Below, piece after piece: positions 25,982 through 35,056 of a stretch of 36,826 bases of DNA (position 1 is its first letter; the number at the start of each line of letters is the position of its first letter). The notes below the pieces were generated by a model. The model did no database searches and was not told the origin of the DNA. It saw only the letters and a program-made list of their open reading frames with translations. The translations under genes and the position numbers were made by a program. Where the stretch lies: contig CALXAR010000010.1 of assembly GCA_944386345.1 (NCBI GenBank), positions 1 through 36,826 on the forward strand, in the 5' to 3' direction. Source of the stretch: an uncultured Clostridia bacterium (GTDB lineage Bacteria > Bacillota > Clostridia > TANB77 > CAG-465).

Positions 25982-27739
25982 TTAGTCTTTTACTTCTTCT
26001 TTTTTAATTGATTTTGCTACAACTATCAATCCAACACCTAGTACTGCAAATAGTACAGTTCCTATTCCACCAGTTAATGGTAGTGTTATTGGCTTTTTAT
26101 TTTCAACTTCAATTTCTGCAGTATGTGATGTTCCATTTACATTTACAGCTTGTGGTTCACTTAAAAGTGTATAAGATTTAGTCTCGCCCTCTTCTACATA
26201 TGTAGGAGCTTGTGTCTCAACTAACCAATACTCTCTAGAAGTTTCATCATCATTATATTCTAAACCATTAATCTGAGCATATCCACCAACTGTTGTAACT
26301 TCTATATCTTGTCCATCAGTTCCTTTTATAAATACACCATTTTGTGCATTCTCCTTAGTTGTTGCTATTTTAAATTTAGCACCATCTAATAATTCGTCTT
26401 CACTATTTATTTTCTTTATATTTAATCCACCAGTTACTACCTTTGATGAATCTTGTGTAGTATTTGTATCTTCTTGCTCTCCATCTGTATTTACTTTATT
26501 AGTATACTCAAGAGTAGCTGTATTTATGTTTCCATCTTCACCTAATGTAGCATTTGTCATATCAAGTTTTGCAGTATAAGTTATAACTAAAGTAGTATAA
26601 TCTTCCATTTTTGAAGTATCAAAATCTAATACAAAATTTCCTGTTTTTGTATAATCTGTATCTTGAGCTAATTCTTTTTCTGTATTTTGATCTCCAACTA
26701 AAGCTTTAACTTGAAGATTTTCAACATTTGAAAGTCCTGCTGGTAACTCATCTGTTAAAGTATATGTCTCCAAATCTTGTATAACAGTTGGTACATCTAC
26801 TGTTATTTTAAATGTTAATGTATCAGTTAAACTTGCACTTGTTAGATCTGCATATTCTCCATCTTGATTTAATACTTGTTTTACAACCTCAGGCTTTTCA
26901 TTAACAATTTCAATTTGTCCAACTTCTGCAGCTGGTGCAGCAGTATTTGTTCTAGTATCTGTTACAACAACAGTACCATCAGGTTGTACCTCAATTTCTG
27001 ATGGATATTTATTATCCATTATATACTCTTCTCCAACAACTGTTTCAACTACTCTAAATTTTGCTGGTTCACCATTGTATGTAATTGGAAGATTCTCAAG
27101 TGTAATCTTACCCTCTTCATTAGTTGTTAAAGTTAAAACTTGTCCATCTACAACGTAGTCTGACCATGCGCCCCAAGCACCATCTACAGAAGTGCTTATT
27201 TGAACTTTAAATTCAACTCCTTGCATTGGATTTACGCCATCAGTTTTTGTTACAACAGCCTCACCAGATGCAACTTTAACTTTTGGAAAAACTTCTATAT
27301 CATATACCCAACCATCACCAGTATCATTTGTCATTGGTACATCTACTAAAAATGATTCTGGTACCTCTGATGTTCCTGTAGGAACGTCTGTTACTTTTAC
27401 ATAGTATCTTCCTAAAACAAGCTCATCAAAAACTACTATTCCCTCGCTATTTGTAACAAGAGTTTCAACTGGTTGAGCAGTTTTAATATATTCCTCTGCT
27501 TGCTCTTTAGTTGTTACTGTTGTTCCAGCAACTTCGTCTACTCTATATAGTGTATATTCAACTCCTGCTAATGGTTGTGTCTCATCTAATACACCATTTT
27601 TTTGGCTTAAAGTAGTTACTGTAATTGACCCTTCTCTACTAGTATCAACTATTGTATCTGTTACTGCTAAAACAGTATTTGAAATAGTTACAACAACTAG
27701 CATTAAGATCATTGCTAAACAAATCTTATTTTTCTTCAT
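25982..27739 (-). CDS. LPxTG backbone pilin with SpaA-type and D2 isopeptide domains
   Basis: A 585-residue surface pilin. Residues 1-25 form a signal peptide. An SpaA/Cna-B-like domain (about 36-140) leads to the pilin motif WVYDIEVFPK (144-153), whose Lys153 would accept the next subunit. A second Cna-B-like domain covers about 158-280. A fimbrial D2-type domain (about 282-430) follows, then a third Cna-B domain with the E-box YWLVETQAP (504-512). The end has LPLTG (553-557), a membrane helix and a charged tail. Together the pilin motif, E-box and LPxTG define a major pilin of the SpaA type. Two class C sortases follow directly. A related pilin lies beyond the ytaF-like gene. Confidence 0.94.
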   Translation of the reverse strand: MKKNKICLAMILMLVVVTISNTVLAVTDTIVDTSREGSITVTTLSQKNGVLDETQPLAGVEYTLYRVDEVAGTTVTTKEQAEEYIKTAQPVETLVTNSEGIVVFDELVLGRYYVKVTDVPTGTSEVPESFLVDVPMTNDTGDGWVYDIEVFPKVKVASGEAVVTKTDGVNPMQGVEFKVQISTSVDGAWGAWSDYVVDGQVLTLTTNEEGKITLENLPITYNGEPAKFRVVETVVGEEYIMDNKYPSEIEVQPDGTVVVTDTRTNTAAPAAEVGQIEIVNEKPEVVKQVLNQDGEYADLTSASLTDTLTFKITVDVPTVIQDLETYTLTDELPAGLSNVENLQVKALVGDQNTEKELAQDTDYTKTGNFVLDFDTSKMEDYTTLVITYTAKLDMTNATLGEDGNINTATLEYTNKVNTDGEQEDTNTTQDSSKVVTGGLNIKKINSEDELLDGAKFKIATTKENAQNGVFIKGTDGQDIEVTTVGGYAQINGLEYNDDETSREYWLVETQAPTYVEEGETKSYTLLSEPQAVNVNGTSHTAEIEVENKKPITLPLTGGIGTVLFAVLGVGLIVVAKSIKKEEVKD

Positions 27740-27789
27740 ATACCCTTTTCTCCCCTTTTTTTCTAGATTATCTATCCAATCTCTTCTAT

Positions 27790-27818
27790 ATTATACATTA
27801 TAATATATTTTTTTACAT
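27790..27818 (-). promoter_or_regulatory. Promoter of the LPLTG pilin with shared upstream box
   Basis: Minus-strand TATAAT (27790-27795), with ATGTAAAAAAAT (27807-27818) exactly 11 bases upstream instead of a consensus -35. The identical 12-mer stands at the same distance at the other pilin gene. The leader is about 45 bases. Confidence 0.55.
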
Positions 27819-27907
27819 TAATTGTAACAAAAATTTAACATTAAATTATATTTTTTAATAGCAAAACTATTATCCATATCATTAAATATAATAAAGGAGT
27901 AAATTTA

Positions 27908-28435
27908 ATGAATATTATTTCAATAATTTTATATACAATCTCTATAAATTTAGACAATATTCCAATAGGTATATCTTTTAAATTAAAGAACAAAAAAAGC
28001 AAATTTAATGAAATTTTTAAAATATCAATATTAACAAGTTTAATTACTTTTATATCCATGATTATTGGTACAAATATATCATCTATATTACCAATAAAAT
28101 TTGCAAATCGTCTTGGTGCTTCTGTGCTTATTGCTTTTGGAATATATTTATTAATAAAAGAATATAAATCAAAAGAAATTACAAATAATACTCAAGCATC
28201 TGAAATATATGAAATTGTCCTTCTCTCTATAAATAATATATTTGCTGGTATAAGTGCAAGTATTACTGGCATAAATTATTTTTTTGCTTCAATTTTTAAC
28301 TTTATATTTAGTACCATCTTTTTATATTTAGGAACTATAATTGGTAAAAAGATAAATAGCACAAAATTAGAGCTATACTCTAATTATTTATCTGCAATTA
28401 TACTAATAATACTTGGTATTATTGAATTAAAATAA
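27908..28435 (+). CDS. YtaF/MntP-like small membrane protein
   Basis: The 175-residue protein has about six hydrophobic helices in two similar halves. The first contains ISINLDNIPIGISF, which resembles the helix with a conserved Asp in the MntP manganese exporter and in YtaF (SLDSFxVGxxYGL). The second half shows the internal repeat LLSINNIFAGISASITG. It fits YtaF, a sporulation-associated membrane protein, better than MntP, but is shorter than the 200 or so residues expected. AAGGAG lies eight bases before the ATG. It is divergent from the LPLTG pilin and convergent with the LPATG pilin, so it splits the pilus locus. Function uncertain; metal transport is only a family guess. Confidence 0.75.
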   Translation: MNIISIILYTISINLDNIPIGISFKLKNKKSKFNEIFKISILTSLITFISMIIGTNISSILPIKFANRLGASVLIAFGIYLLIKEYKSKEITNNTQASEIYEIVLLSINNIFAGISASITGINYFFASIFNFIFSTIFLYLGTIIGKKINSTKLELYSNYLSAIILIILGIIELK

Positions 28436-28471
28436 AAAACCTAGAATTAAAACTACATTCTAGGTTTTTTT
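28434..28471. terminator. Bidirectional terminator between ytaF-like gene and LPATG pilin
   Basis: A perfect 14-bp stem (arms 28434-28447 and 28457-28470, core CCTAGAAT/ATTCTAGG) with A and T runs at its base can terminate transcription in both directions. It serves the two convergent genes. Confidence 0.9.
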
Positions 28472-28483
28472 ATTCAAATTATA

Positions 28484-30304
28484 TTATTGCTCATTAGCTT
28501 TTTGCTTTTTATTTAAAACAATTGCTCCTCCCATAATAGCTATACCTGCAATAGCAAATATTGCAATACCAATTCCACCAGTTGCTGGTAGAGTTAATCC
28601 TTTTGAATTTTGGATTTGGATAGGTAAAGTATGTGTTGTTTTTCCAACTCTTACTTCTACAGGTGATTTTAATATATTATAGTATTTTGTTTCTCCATCT
28701 TCTTGATAACTTGGAGCTTGTGTTTCAACAAGCCAATATGATACATCAGTACCATTATCTGCATAAGCAAGTCCTTCTATTATAGCTTGTCCTTGAGCAT
28801 CTGTCTCTACTTCAATATCTTCTCCTGTACTATTTTTTACAAAGACTCCATTTTTAGCATTTTCTTCAGTTGTAGCTATCTTAAACTTTGCTCCAGGTAA
28901 TCTATTATCCACATTACCTTTTTCAATCTTTTCTATAGATACTGCTCCTGTATGCACTTCTGCAGAATCTGTAATAGTTGTTGTGCTTAATTCTACACCA
29001 TCTTCACTAATATTATTTGTATATTCTAGTGTTGCTGTATTTATATTTCCATCTCCACCTATTACTACATTATTTGAATCAAAAGATACATCATATGTAA
29101 CTACAATAGCTGAATACAAATATAAATTAGCACCCGCATTAAAATTAATCTCTAATCCAGTATCAGATAAAGTATATAGCTCTTCTGGAATAACTACTTT
29201 TCCTGTTGGTGTCATACCTTCAACTACTATGCTATCTCTATCTAAAACAAGACCTGTAGGAATATTATCTGTAATTTTATATGTTGACATATTAAGAACT
29301 GACATAGGGACATCTGCAGTTATACTAAATGTTACCTTATCACTCATAAATGCACTCGCACTATCAACAAAGTCTCCAGCGCTATTTTTAACTTTCTTTA
29401 TTATTTCAGGCTTCTCATTCATATATGTAACTGATGTTAGGTTATCTCCCTCAACAACATTTGTAATAAAATATTTTTTAAATTGTTCTAGTGACTGGTA
29501 ATTAGTATAAACTTTTCCATCTTCACCTACATAAAAAAATAAATCGGAAATAATGTTATTATTTATATATCTCTCAGGAGTGGAAATTTCTATTAACCTA
29601 TATATAACATCCTCTTCATAAGCGCCGCCATAATTAAAATATGCAGGTAAATTACTTAATGTAATTTTTCCTTCGCTATTTGTTGTTACAGTTAGAACAC
29701 TATCTTCACCTTCAGGAATATAATCTGTCCAAACAGATAAAGGTAAGTCATCTAAACTAAATGCTGAACTACGTTTCATTACTTGCACTTTAAATGTAAC
29801 TCCACTTAGTGGTTTACCTGCTAAATCTGTTTTAATAAGTTCAAAATTTCCATAGGCTGTTTGTATTTTAGGTTCTACTGTTATATTATAGTCTAATCCT
29901 GTACCTTGCGCATTTGTCATTGGTATATCTACCAAAAAATTCTCGTAGCTTAGCACACCATCCATATCATCTGTCACTTTTACATAATATCTACCTAATT
30001 CTAAATTATCAAATACAACTGTTCCTGTACTATCTGTTGTTTTTGATATTCCTTGAATATTATTTTCTTCTATATAATATTCACCATCTACCCTATCTTC
30101 ACATGTTTCATCCACTTTATATACTGTATATTCTATTCCTTCAAGTGGTGGATTTGTTGTTGTATCTTCATTTTGTTGCTCATGTGTAATAATTGTAAGT
30201 GAGCCTGTTGTTGGTTCTTCAGCATTTACATAATTACTACCTATACAAGCAACTAATATAAAAGCTAAAAAAATAGCTAGTACTTTACATTTTCTTAGTT
30301 TCAT
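28484..30304 (-). CDS. LPxTG pilin, paralogue of the LPLTG backbone pilin
   Basis: The 606 residues have the same domain order as the pilin at 25982: signal peptide (1-28), Cna-B-like domain (to about 135), a pilin-motif-like LDYNITVEPK with Lys146, second Cna-B domain, D2-type domain (about 298-450), third Cna-B with E-box YWLVETQAP (523-531), LPATG (572-576), membrane helix and tail. The Trp of the pilin motif is replaced by Leu and the aromatic before PK by Glu, so it may polymerise less well or with another sortase. Shared stretches such as DGNINTATLEYTN show a common origin. It has its own promoter and terminator and is transcribed apart from the sortases. Confidence 0.93.
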   Translation of the reverse strand: MKLRKCKVLAIFLAFILVACIGSNYVNAEEPTTGSLTIITHEQQNEDTTTNPPLEGIEYTVYKVDETCEDRVDGEYYIEENNIQGISKTTDSTGTVVFDNLELGRYYVKVTDDMDGVLSYENFLVDIPMTNAQGTGLDYNITVEPKIQTAYGNFELIKTDLAGKPLSGVTFKVQVMKRSSAFSLDDLPLSVWTDYIPEGEDSVLTVTTNSEGKITLSNLPAYFNYGGAYEEDVIYRLIEISTPERYINNNIISDLFFYVGEDGKVYTNYQSLEQFKKYFITNVVEGDNLTSVTYMNEKPEIIKKVKNSAGDFVDSASAFMSDKVTFSITADVPMSVLNMSTYKITDNIPTGLVLDRDSIVVEGMTPTGKVVIPEELYTLSDTGLEINFNAGANLYLYSAIVVTYDVSFDSNNVVIGGDGNINTATLEYTNNISEDGVELSTTTITDSAEVHTGAVSIEKIEKGNVDNRLPGAKFKIATTEENAKNGVFVKNSTGEDIEVETDAQGQAIIEGLAYADNGTDVSYWLVETQAPSYQEDGETKYYNILKSPVEVRVGKTTHTLPIQIQNSKGLTLPATGGIGIAIFAIAGIAIMGGAIVLNKKQKANEQ

Positions 30305-30333
30305 ATATTACCTCTCTCCTTTTTGTTATTTTT

Positions 30334-30362
30334 ATTATATCACTTACATCATTTTTTTACAT
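30334..30362 (-). promoter_or_regulatory. Promoter of the LPATG pilin with shared upstream box
   Basis: Minus-strand extended -10 TGATATAAT (hexamer 30334-30339) and ATGTAAAAAAAT (30351-30362) 11 bases further upstream, as at the other pilin promoter. The gene start has AAGGAG and GAGG in front. Confidence 0.6.
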
Positions 30363-30413
30363 TTAAATACTATATTTTTTAAATAATATTTCTTTATTTT
30401 TACAAAATTATTA

Positions 30414-30447
30414 CTAAAAAATACACCTCAGTCATCTGAGATGTATT
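30414..30447 (-). terminator. Terminator of the ABC transporter gene
   Basis: A 13-bp stem with one G-T pair (AAATACA/TGTATTT base, CTCAG core; arms about 30419-30431 and 30436-30448) and a four-base loop is followed by T on the minus strand. It stands a few bases after the transporter stop. Confidence 0.85.
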
Positions 30448-30453
30448 TATTTT

Positions 30454-33042
30454 TTACTCTGTTCTTAATGCTATAACAGGGTCTTTTTTACTTGCCATTT
30501 TAGCAGGTATAAGTCCTGATATTACTGTAAGTATCATACTTATTGCTACTAAAATTAGCGCTGGTACAATTGGTACTTGAACAAGATTTGAAATATTTGT
30601 TACAGCTTTTAGTATAGCATTTGCAGGAATTGTAAGTAGATATGTAACTCCAATTCCTATTATTCCAGCAAAGAAGCCAATTATTAATGTCTCCGCATTA
30701 AACACACGAGAAATATCCTTCTTTGATGCACCAATACTTCTTAAAATACCAATCTCCTTTGTTCTTTCAAGTACAGATATGTATGTAATAATTCCTATCA
30801 TTATTGATGATACAATAAGTGAAATTGATACGAATGCTATAAGTACATAGCTTATTACATTTATAATTGAAGTAACAGATGACATTATTATTCCAACTGT
30901 ATCAGTATAATTAATTGTATCCGCTTCATTTCCTTCTTCTTCCATTTTAGTATTATATTCATTAATAAATGTCTCTATATTCTCTTTTGCATCAAAATCT
31001 TTAGGATAAATCTTTATTGTAGATGGCTCATCTAATTTAACATATCCTATTTTATCTAAAGTAGATTCAAATGTTGCATTAGCATTTTCTGTATATGCTG
31101 CTATTACATTTGCAAGCTCTTCTTGCGATAAAGACATTAAATACATTCTTTGCTCATCACTTAACGAATTCATATCAAATGTTTTAGAAGAATTGTCATT
31201 ATTAAATTCTAGGCCTGTAAATACATTTATGTTTTCATTATTTAACTGCTCTTTAACTATTTCTGCCTCTCCTATTTTATTTATCATATGCTCTTCAAGT
31301 TCTTTGGTATAAAGTACCACTCCACTTGTTTGCGCTGCTACAGATTCTTCATCTATTTTAATTATTCCGACAATTTTTAAAGTTTCAGCATTTTCAAGCT
31401 TTCTATTTACATATTCTTCATCTTCTGATTTATCAACCCATATACTACCTTCTTTTTCAAAGTAATCTGTTTGAGGTAATATTTTAAACTCAAGATCTAG
31501 CAATTCATCATAGCTGTATGAGACTTGCTCATCCTCTTCAATCTCTTCACCATTCATTATCTTATCAATTTTTTCTTCTAACTCATCTTGATCTTTAAGT
31601 CCTAAACTATATAATGTATAATCGCTTATTTGATTATTCTTATCTACAAGCAAAACAACCTCATTATATGCTTCTGGCCATTTACCAGCAAGAAGGTCAT
31701 ATTGTGAATGAACTAAATCATCATTATCTAGTTGCTTCATAAATACATCAGTAGTAGAGATACTTGACATTATTGCACTTTGAGTATTTCCAACAGAAAA
31801 TCCTAGCTTTTCAAAAACAGGACTTGGATTTGTTCTATATGTCTTTCCATCTCTTTGTGCGTATATATTCAAGTTTAAATTATAATCATATTCAACAGCT
31901 GTTAGACTTTCTTCAATCTGCGATTTATTGTCTTCTATGTATTCTTTAAACTTTTTTAAGTTATTTTCTTCTATTTTAGATGACATAGTGCTCATTACTT
32001 CATTCATAATATTATTTGAATAAATTCTGCCTTCTTCTTGATTTTCTACTCCAGTATCATTTTGCCCCATCATAAGCTCTATCATTGCTGAAGAATCTAT
32101 AGTCTTCTCCTGAATAGATAATGGATATGAAGATAGTGTCTCTTCTTGTGTCTTATCTATATATTTTTGTACTCCATTAGATAGTGACATTATAGTTGCA
32201 ATTCCAATTATACCAATACTTCCTGCAAAAGCTGTAAGTATTGTTCTTCCCTTTTTAGTTTTTAGATTATTAACACTTAAAGATAAAGCTGTTAAAAAAC
32301 TCATAGATGTCTTTCTTGCCTTTTTAGCATGCTCTTTTGCCTCTTCAGTTTCTTTTTTTGTTGGATTATATGGATTTGTATCATCTATTATTTTGCTATC
32401 TAAAAGCTTTATAGTTCTTGATGAATACTTACTTGCCAAATCAGGATTATGTGTAACCATAATTACTAGTTTATCTTTAGATATCTCTTTTATTAAATCC
32501 ATAATCTGCACAGAGGTTGCAGTATCTAATGCTCCTGTTGGCTCATCAGCAAGAATTATATCTGGATTGTTTACTAAAGCTCTTGCAATTGCTACTCTTT
32601 GCATCTGTCCACCAGATAGCTCGTTAGGCTTTTTATGTGCATGATCTTTTAGTCCTACTTTTTCTAAAACATCTAACGCTCTTTGCTTTTTTTCTCTTTT
32701 TCCCACACCACTTAAAGTCATGCTCATCTCTACATTACTTAATACACTAATATGACCTATTAAATTATAGTTTTGAAATACAAATCCAACAGAATTATTT
32801 CTATATTGATCCCAGTCCTTATCTTTATAGTCTTTTGTTGACTTACCATTAATAATTAGATCACCAGAATCATATCTATCAAGACCGCCAATAATATTTA
32901 AAAGAGTTGTCTTTCCACTACCACTTGGACCAAGTATTGCTACAAATTCACTCTTTCTAAACTTAAGTGAAATATCATCTAGAGCAACTTGAGAAAACTC
33001 TGCTGTCTTATAACTTTTATTTATGTTTTTTAATTCTAACAT
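30454..33042 (-). CDS. Fused ABC transporter, MacB-like ATPase plus FtsX-type permease
   Basis: One 862-residue chain. The N-terminal ATPase has Walker A GPSGSGKT (38-45), Q-loop FVFQNYN, signature LSGGQMQ (142-148) and Walker B with DEPTGALD (166-173). After a Lys-rich linker the permease starts with a helix near 265-285. A large extracellular domain of about 400 residues follows (Glu/Asp-rich, 290-700), then three C-terminal helices of the FtsX/MacB type ending in PAKMASKKDPVIALRTE. Relatives act in antimicrobial peptide resistance, lipoprotein or peptide handling. No two-component system is adjacent. GGAGGT precedes the ATG. Monocistronic, between two terminators. Substrate unknown. Confidence 0.92.
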   Translation of the reverse strand: MLELKNINKSYKTAEFSQVALDDISLKFRKSEFVAILGPSGSGKTTLLNIIGGLDRYDSGDLIINGKSTKDYKDKDWDQYRNNSVGFVFQNYNLIGHISVLSNVEMSMTLSGVGKREKKQRALDVLEKVGLKDHAHKKPNELSGGQMQRVAIARALVNNPDIILADEPTGALDTATSVQIMDLIKEISKDKLVIMVTHNPDLASKYSSRTIKLLDSKIIDDTNPYNPTKKETEEAKEHAKKARKTSMSFLTALSLSVNNLKTKKGRTILTAFAGSIGIIGIATIMSLSNGVQKYIDKTQEETLSSYPLSIQEKTIDSSAMIELMMGQNDTGVENQEEGRIYSNNIMNEVMSTMSSKIEENNLKKFKEYIEDNKSQIEESLTAVEYDYNLNLNIYAQRDGKTYRTNPSPVFEKLGFSVGNTQSAIMSSISTTDVFMKQLDNDDLVHSQYDLLAGKWPEAYNEVVLLVDKNNQISDYTLYSLGLKDQDELEEKIDKIMNGEEIEEDEQVSYSYDELLDLEFKILPQTDYFEKEGSIWVDKSEDEEYVNRKLENAETLKIVGIIKIDEESVAAQTSGVVLYTKELEEHMINKIGEAEIVKEQLNNENINVFTGLEFNNDNSSKTFDMNSLSDEQRMYLMSLSQEELANVIAAYTENANATFESTLDKIGYVKLDEPSTIKIYPKDFDAKENIETFINEYNTKMEEEGNEADTINYTDTVGIIMSSVTSIINVISYVLIAFVSISLIVSSIMIGIITYISVLERTKEIGILRSIGASKKDISRVFNAETLIIGFFAGIIGIGVTYLLTIPANAILKAVTNISNLVQVPIVPALILVAISMILTVISGLIPAKMASKKDPVIALRTE

Positions 33043-33089
33043 AAATCTTTTACCTCCAAAATTCTTTTATGTCTTAATATAAATATTAA

Positions 33090-33127
33090 CATATAAAAAG
33101 AAGCAAATCAATAAAATTTGCCTCTTT
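33090..33127 (-). terminator. Terminator of the cation diffusion facilitator gene
   Basis: An imperfect stem (AAAGA-GCAAAT arms at about 33096-33108 and 33116-33127, one internal mismatch) is followed by T on the minus strand, about 20 bases after the stop. Confidence 0.75.
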
Positions 33128-33145
33128 CACATTATATTCACAATT

Positions 33146-34021
33146 TTATACATTATTACTTTTTTTAGGTTCTACATGAACTATCACACTATCTATAGCA
33201 TCAAATTTATTGGCTATATCAGCTTGTAAGTTATCTGCAATTTCATGACTTTTAAATGTGTTTAACTCTCCATCTAAATATATTGTAATAACAGCTATAT
33301 ATTTATATCCAGTTGGAATAGTATACATTTTTTCTATTCCATATACTTGAGGATAATTTTTTATATACTCAAGTATTTCTGATTTTATATTATCATCCAA
33401 AGATTTATCCATTAATACATTATAGCTTTCTATAAATATTTTTACACCTGTATAAAAAATCCAAATAGATATTCCAATTCCAACTATTCCATCAAACCAA
33501 TATAAGTTAAATCTACTTAATATTACAGAAATTGTTGTAAATGTTGTTACTATACAATCATTTCTATGATCTTTCATGCTTGATTCTATCAAAATATTAT
33601 TGTGATTTTTTAGTGCTAATTTGCAATAAAAATATAAAGAAAGCTTTACTACTATTGTAAAAATACAAACTGCTATTAGCCACCAAGAGAATTCGACTTG
33701 ATTCTTATATATTACAGAACAAATTGAATCATATAATATCTTTGCTGCTATTGCTAACATAGATAAACTAATTAGCAAAGAAAAAATATACTCTGCTTTT
33801 CCATGTCCAAAATTATGATCCTCATCTTTAGGCTCGCTTGCAATTTTATTTCCTATTGTTGTCATAGCTGAAGCAAATATATCACCTGCGCTATTTGCAG
33901 CATCCGCAATCATTGCTTGGCTTTTAGATAGAAAGCCAACAATTGCTTTTATTATTAGTAAAAAGATATTTCCTATTATTCCGAGTGCCCCAACTCTTTT
34001 AGTTATTTGAAATCTGTCCAA
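33146..34021 (-). CDS. Cation diffusion facilitator (divalent metal/H+ antiporter)
   Basis: Exports divalent cations such as Zn2+ or Mn2+. The 291 residues contain about six helices and a C-terminal cytoplasmic domain. The metal-site motifs are DAANSAGD in helix 2 (about 40-47), HNFGHGKAEY after it, and DHRNDC in helix 5. The site is thus of the D-D / D-D type seen in manganese or iron exporters rather than the H-D / H-D type of zinc exporters; this is inference. The start is TTG 34021, with AGGAG about 11 bases upstream; no closer ATG is in frame. Single gene, followed by its terminator. Confidence 0.92.
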   Translation of the reverse strand: MDRFQITKRVGALGIIGNIFLLIIKAIVGFLSKSQAMIADAANSAGDIFASAMTTIGNKIASEPKDEDHNFGHGKAEYIFSLLISLSMLAIAAKILYDSICSVIYKNQVEFSWWLIAVCIFTIVVKLSLYFYCKLALKNHNNILIESSMKDHRNDCIVTTFTTISVILSRFNLYWFDGIVGIGISIWIFYTGVKIFIESYNVLMDKSLDDNIKSEILEYIKNYPQVYGIEKMYTIPTGYKYIAVITIYLDGELNTFKSHEIADNLQADIANKFDAIDSVIVHVEPKKSNNV

Positions 34022-34097
34022 AATTTAATTCACTCCTATTTTTTAAATAACTAATATATTTTATTATTTTTTATACCAAAACGTACTAAAATAATAA

Positions 34098-34138
34098 AAT
34101 AAAAGATTGAAAATTACTATGATAGTAACTTTCAATCT
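34098..34138 (-). terminator. Terminator downstream of tRNA-Trp
   Basis: A 16-bp stem with one G-T pair (AGATTGAAA...TTACTA, arms 34104-34119 and 34123-34138) and a three-base loop is followed by a T-rich tract on the minus strand. It lies about 70 bases after the tRNA 3' end. Confidence 0.85.
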
Positions 34139-34205
34139 ATTATCTCAGTTTATCTAACTTCTATTTTTATAAGCTTAAATACTACCATTTCATTATAATA
34201 AATTA

Positions 34206-34279
34206 TGGCAGGGGCACTAGGAATCGAACCCAGCTCTGGAGTTTTGGAGACTCTTATTCTACCGATGAACTATGCCCCT
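34206..34279 (-). tRNA. tRNA-Trp (anticodon CCA)
   Basis: A cloverleaf can be folded. The seven-bp acceptor stem is AGGGGCA/TGCCCCT. The D arm is GTTC/GAAT with GG in the loop. The anticodon loop is CTCCAAA with anticodon CCA. The T arm is CTGGG/CCTAG around TTCGATT, then discriminator G and an encoded CCA end. It closely resembles the Bacillus tRNA-Trp. The outermost anticodon-stem pair is an A-C mismatch (27-43). Own promoter upstream and a terminator downstream. Confidence 0.95.
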
Positions 34280-34294
34280 AAGCTAACAACATTA

Positions 34295-34323
34295 ATTTTA
34301 ACATCTTTTTATTATATTTTCAA
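34295..34323 (-). promoter_or_regulatory. Promoter of tRNA-Trp
   Basis: Minus-strand TTGAAA (34318-34323), a 17-base spacer and TAAAAT (34295-34300), about 16 bases before the mature 5' end. It lies directly after the metallophosphoesterase stop, so the tRNA can be made independently. Confidence 0.65.
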
Positions 34324-34337
34324 GTATTTTATAAAAT

Positions 34338-35048
34338 TTATTTACTTAATTTTACAAGTTTAAACTTTGTATAATCACATCCAACCATTTTATAATCTAT
34401 ATTTCCTATTTTTCCTTCTCTTACCATGTTATGTCCATATCCATGCAAATGCCCATAAATACATATTTTTACATTATACTCTTCCATAATACTCACAAAG
34501 TTAGAGATAAAAGGTGGAAAATGTAACGCAACAATAATATCCTTCTTTTTTCCATTTTTTTCGCATTCTTGCTGAATAGTCTTACCAGCTTCTAAAGAAT
34601 TTCTAAGCCTATTTTCTTCTCTTGCAATTATTTTTTTATCTTGCTCTGCATTATTATTTTCTGTTTTTCCCCATCCTCTACTACCACAGACAATATAATC
34701 TTCAACTTCTATAGCTGTATTATGTATAATCTTAAGACTATCAAAACCTTGTTCTTTAAAAAACTTTTCCATTTTTGTCTTAGTAGCAAAATAATAATCA
34801 TGATTTCCTCTAAGTATTATTTTTTTACCAGGTAAATTATTTATATATTCAAAATCTTTTATGCTTTCACTTAAAGTCATTGCCCAAGAGATATCACCTG
34901 GTATAATTACTGTATCTTCATCATTTACGGTATTTATCCAATTTTTCTTAATTTCTTCTTCATAGTTATCCCAGACATTACCAAAAATATTCATTGGTTT
35001 ATTTACTCCAAATGATAAATGCAGATCTGATATTGCATATATAGCCAT
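34338..35048 (-). CDS. Metallophosphoesterase (COG1768-like)
   Basis: A calcineurin-type phosphoesterase of 236 residues with all metal-ligand blocks: ISDLHLS (Asp8, His10), PGDISW (Asp51), RGNHDYY (Asn81, His82), VALHFPPF, and the terminal YGHLHGYG. The GDISW and GNHDYYF wording is typical of a group of small predicted phosphohydrolases in clostridia whose substrate is not known. No signal peptide, so cytosolic. The AGGTG ribosome site overlaps the end of tsaD, eight bases upstream, so the two are translationally coupled. It is the last gene of the M50 - tsaD operon. Confidence 0.92.
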   Translation of the reverse strand: MAIYAISDLHLSFGVNKPMNIFGNVWDNYEEEIKKNWINTVNDEDTVIIPGDISWAMTLSESIKDFEYINNLPGKKIILRGNHDYYFATKTKMEKFFKEQGFDSLKIIHNTAIEVEDYIVCGSRGWGKTENNNAEQDKKIIAREENRLRNSLEAGKTIQQECEKNGKKKDIIVALHFPPFISNFVSIMEEYNVKICIYGHLHGYGHNMVREGKIGNIDYKMVGCDYTKFKLVKLSK

Positions 35049-35056
35049 TTATTCAC

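Noticed and set aside
27841-28059. Minus-strand ORF opposite the ytaF-like gene
   Set aside because: Its product is an antisense image of the hydrophobic plus-strand gene, which has the good ribosome site and terminator.
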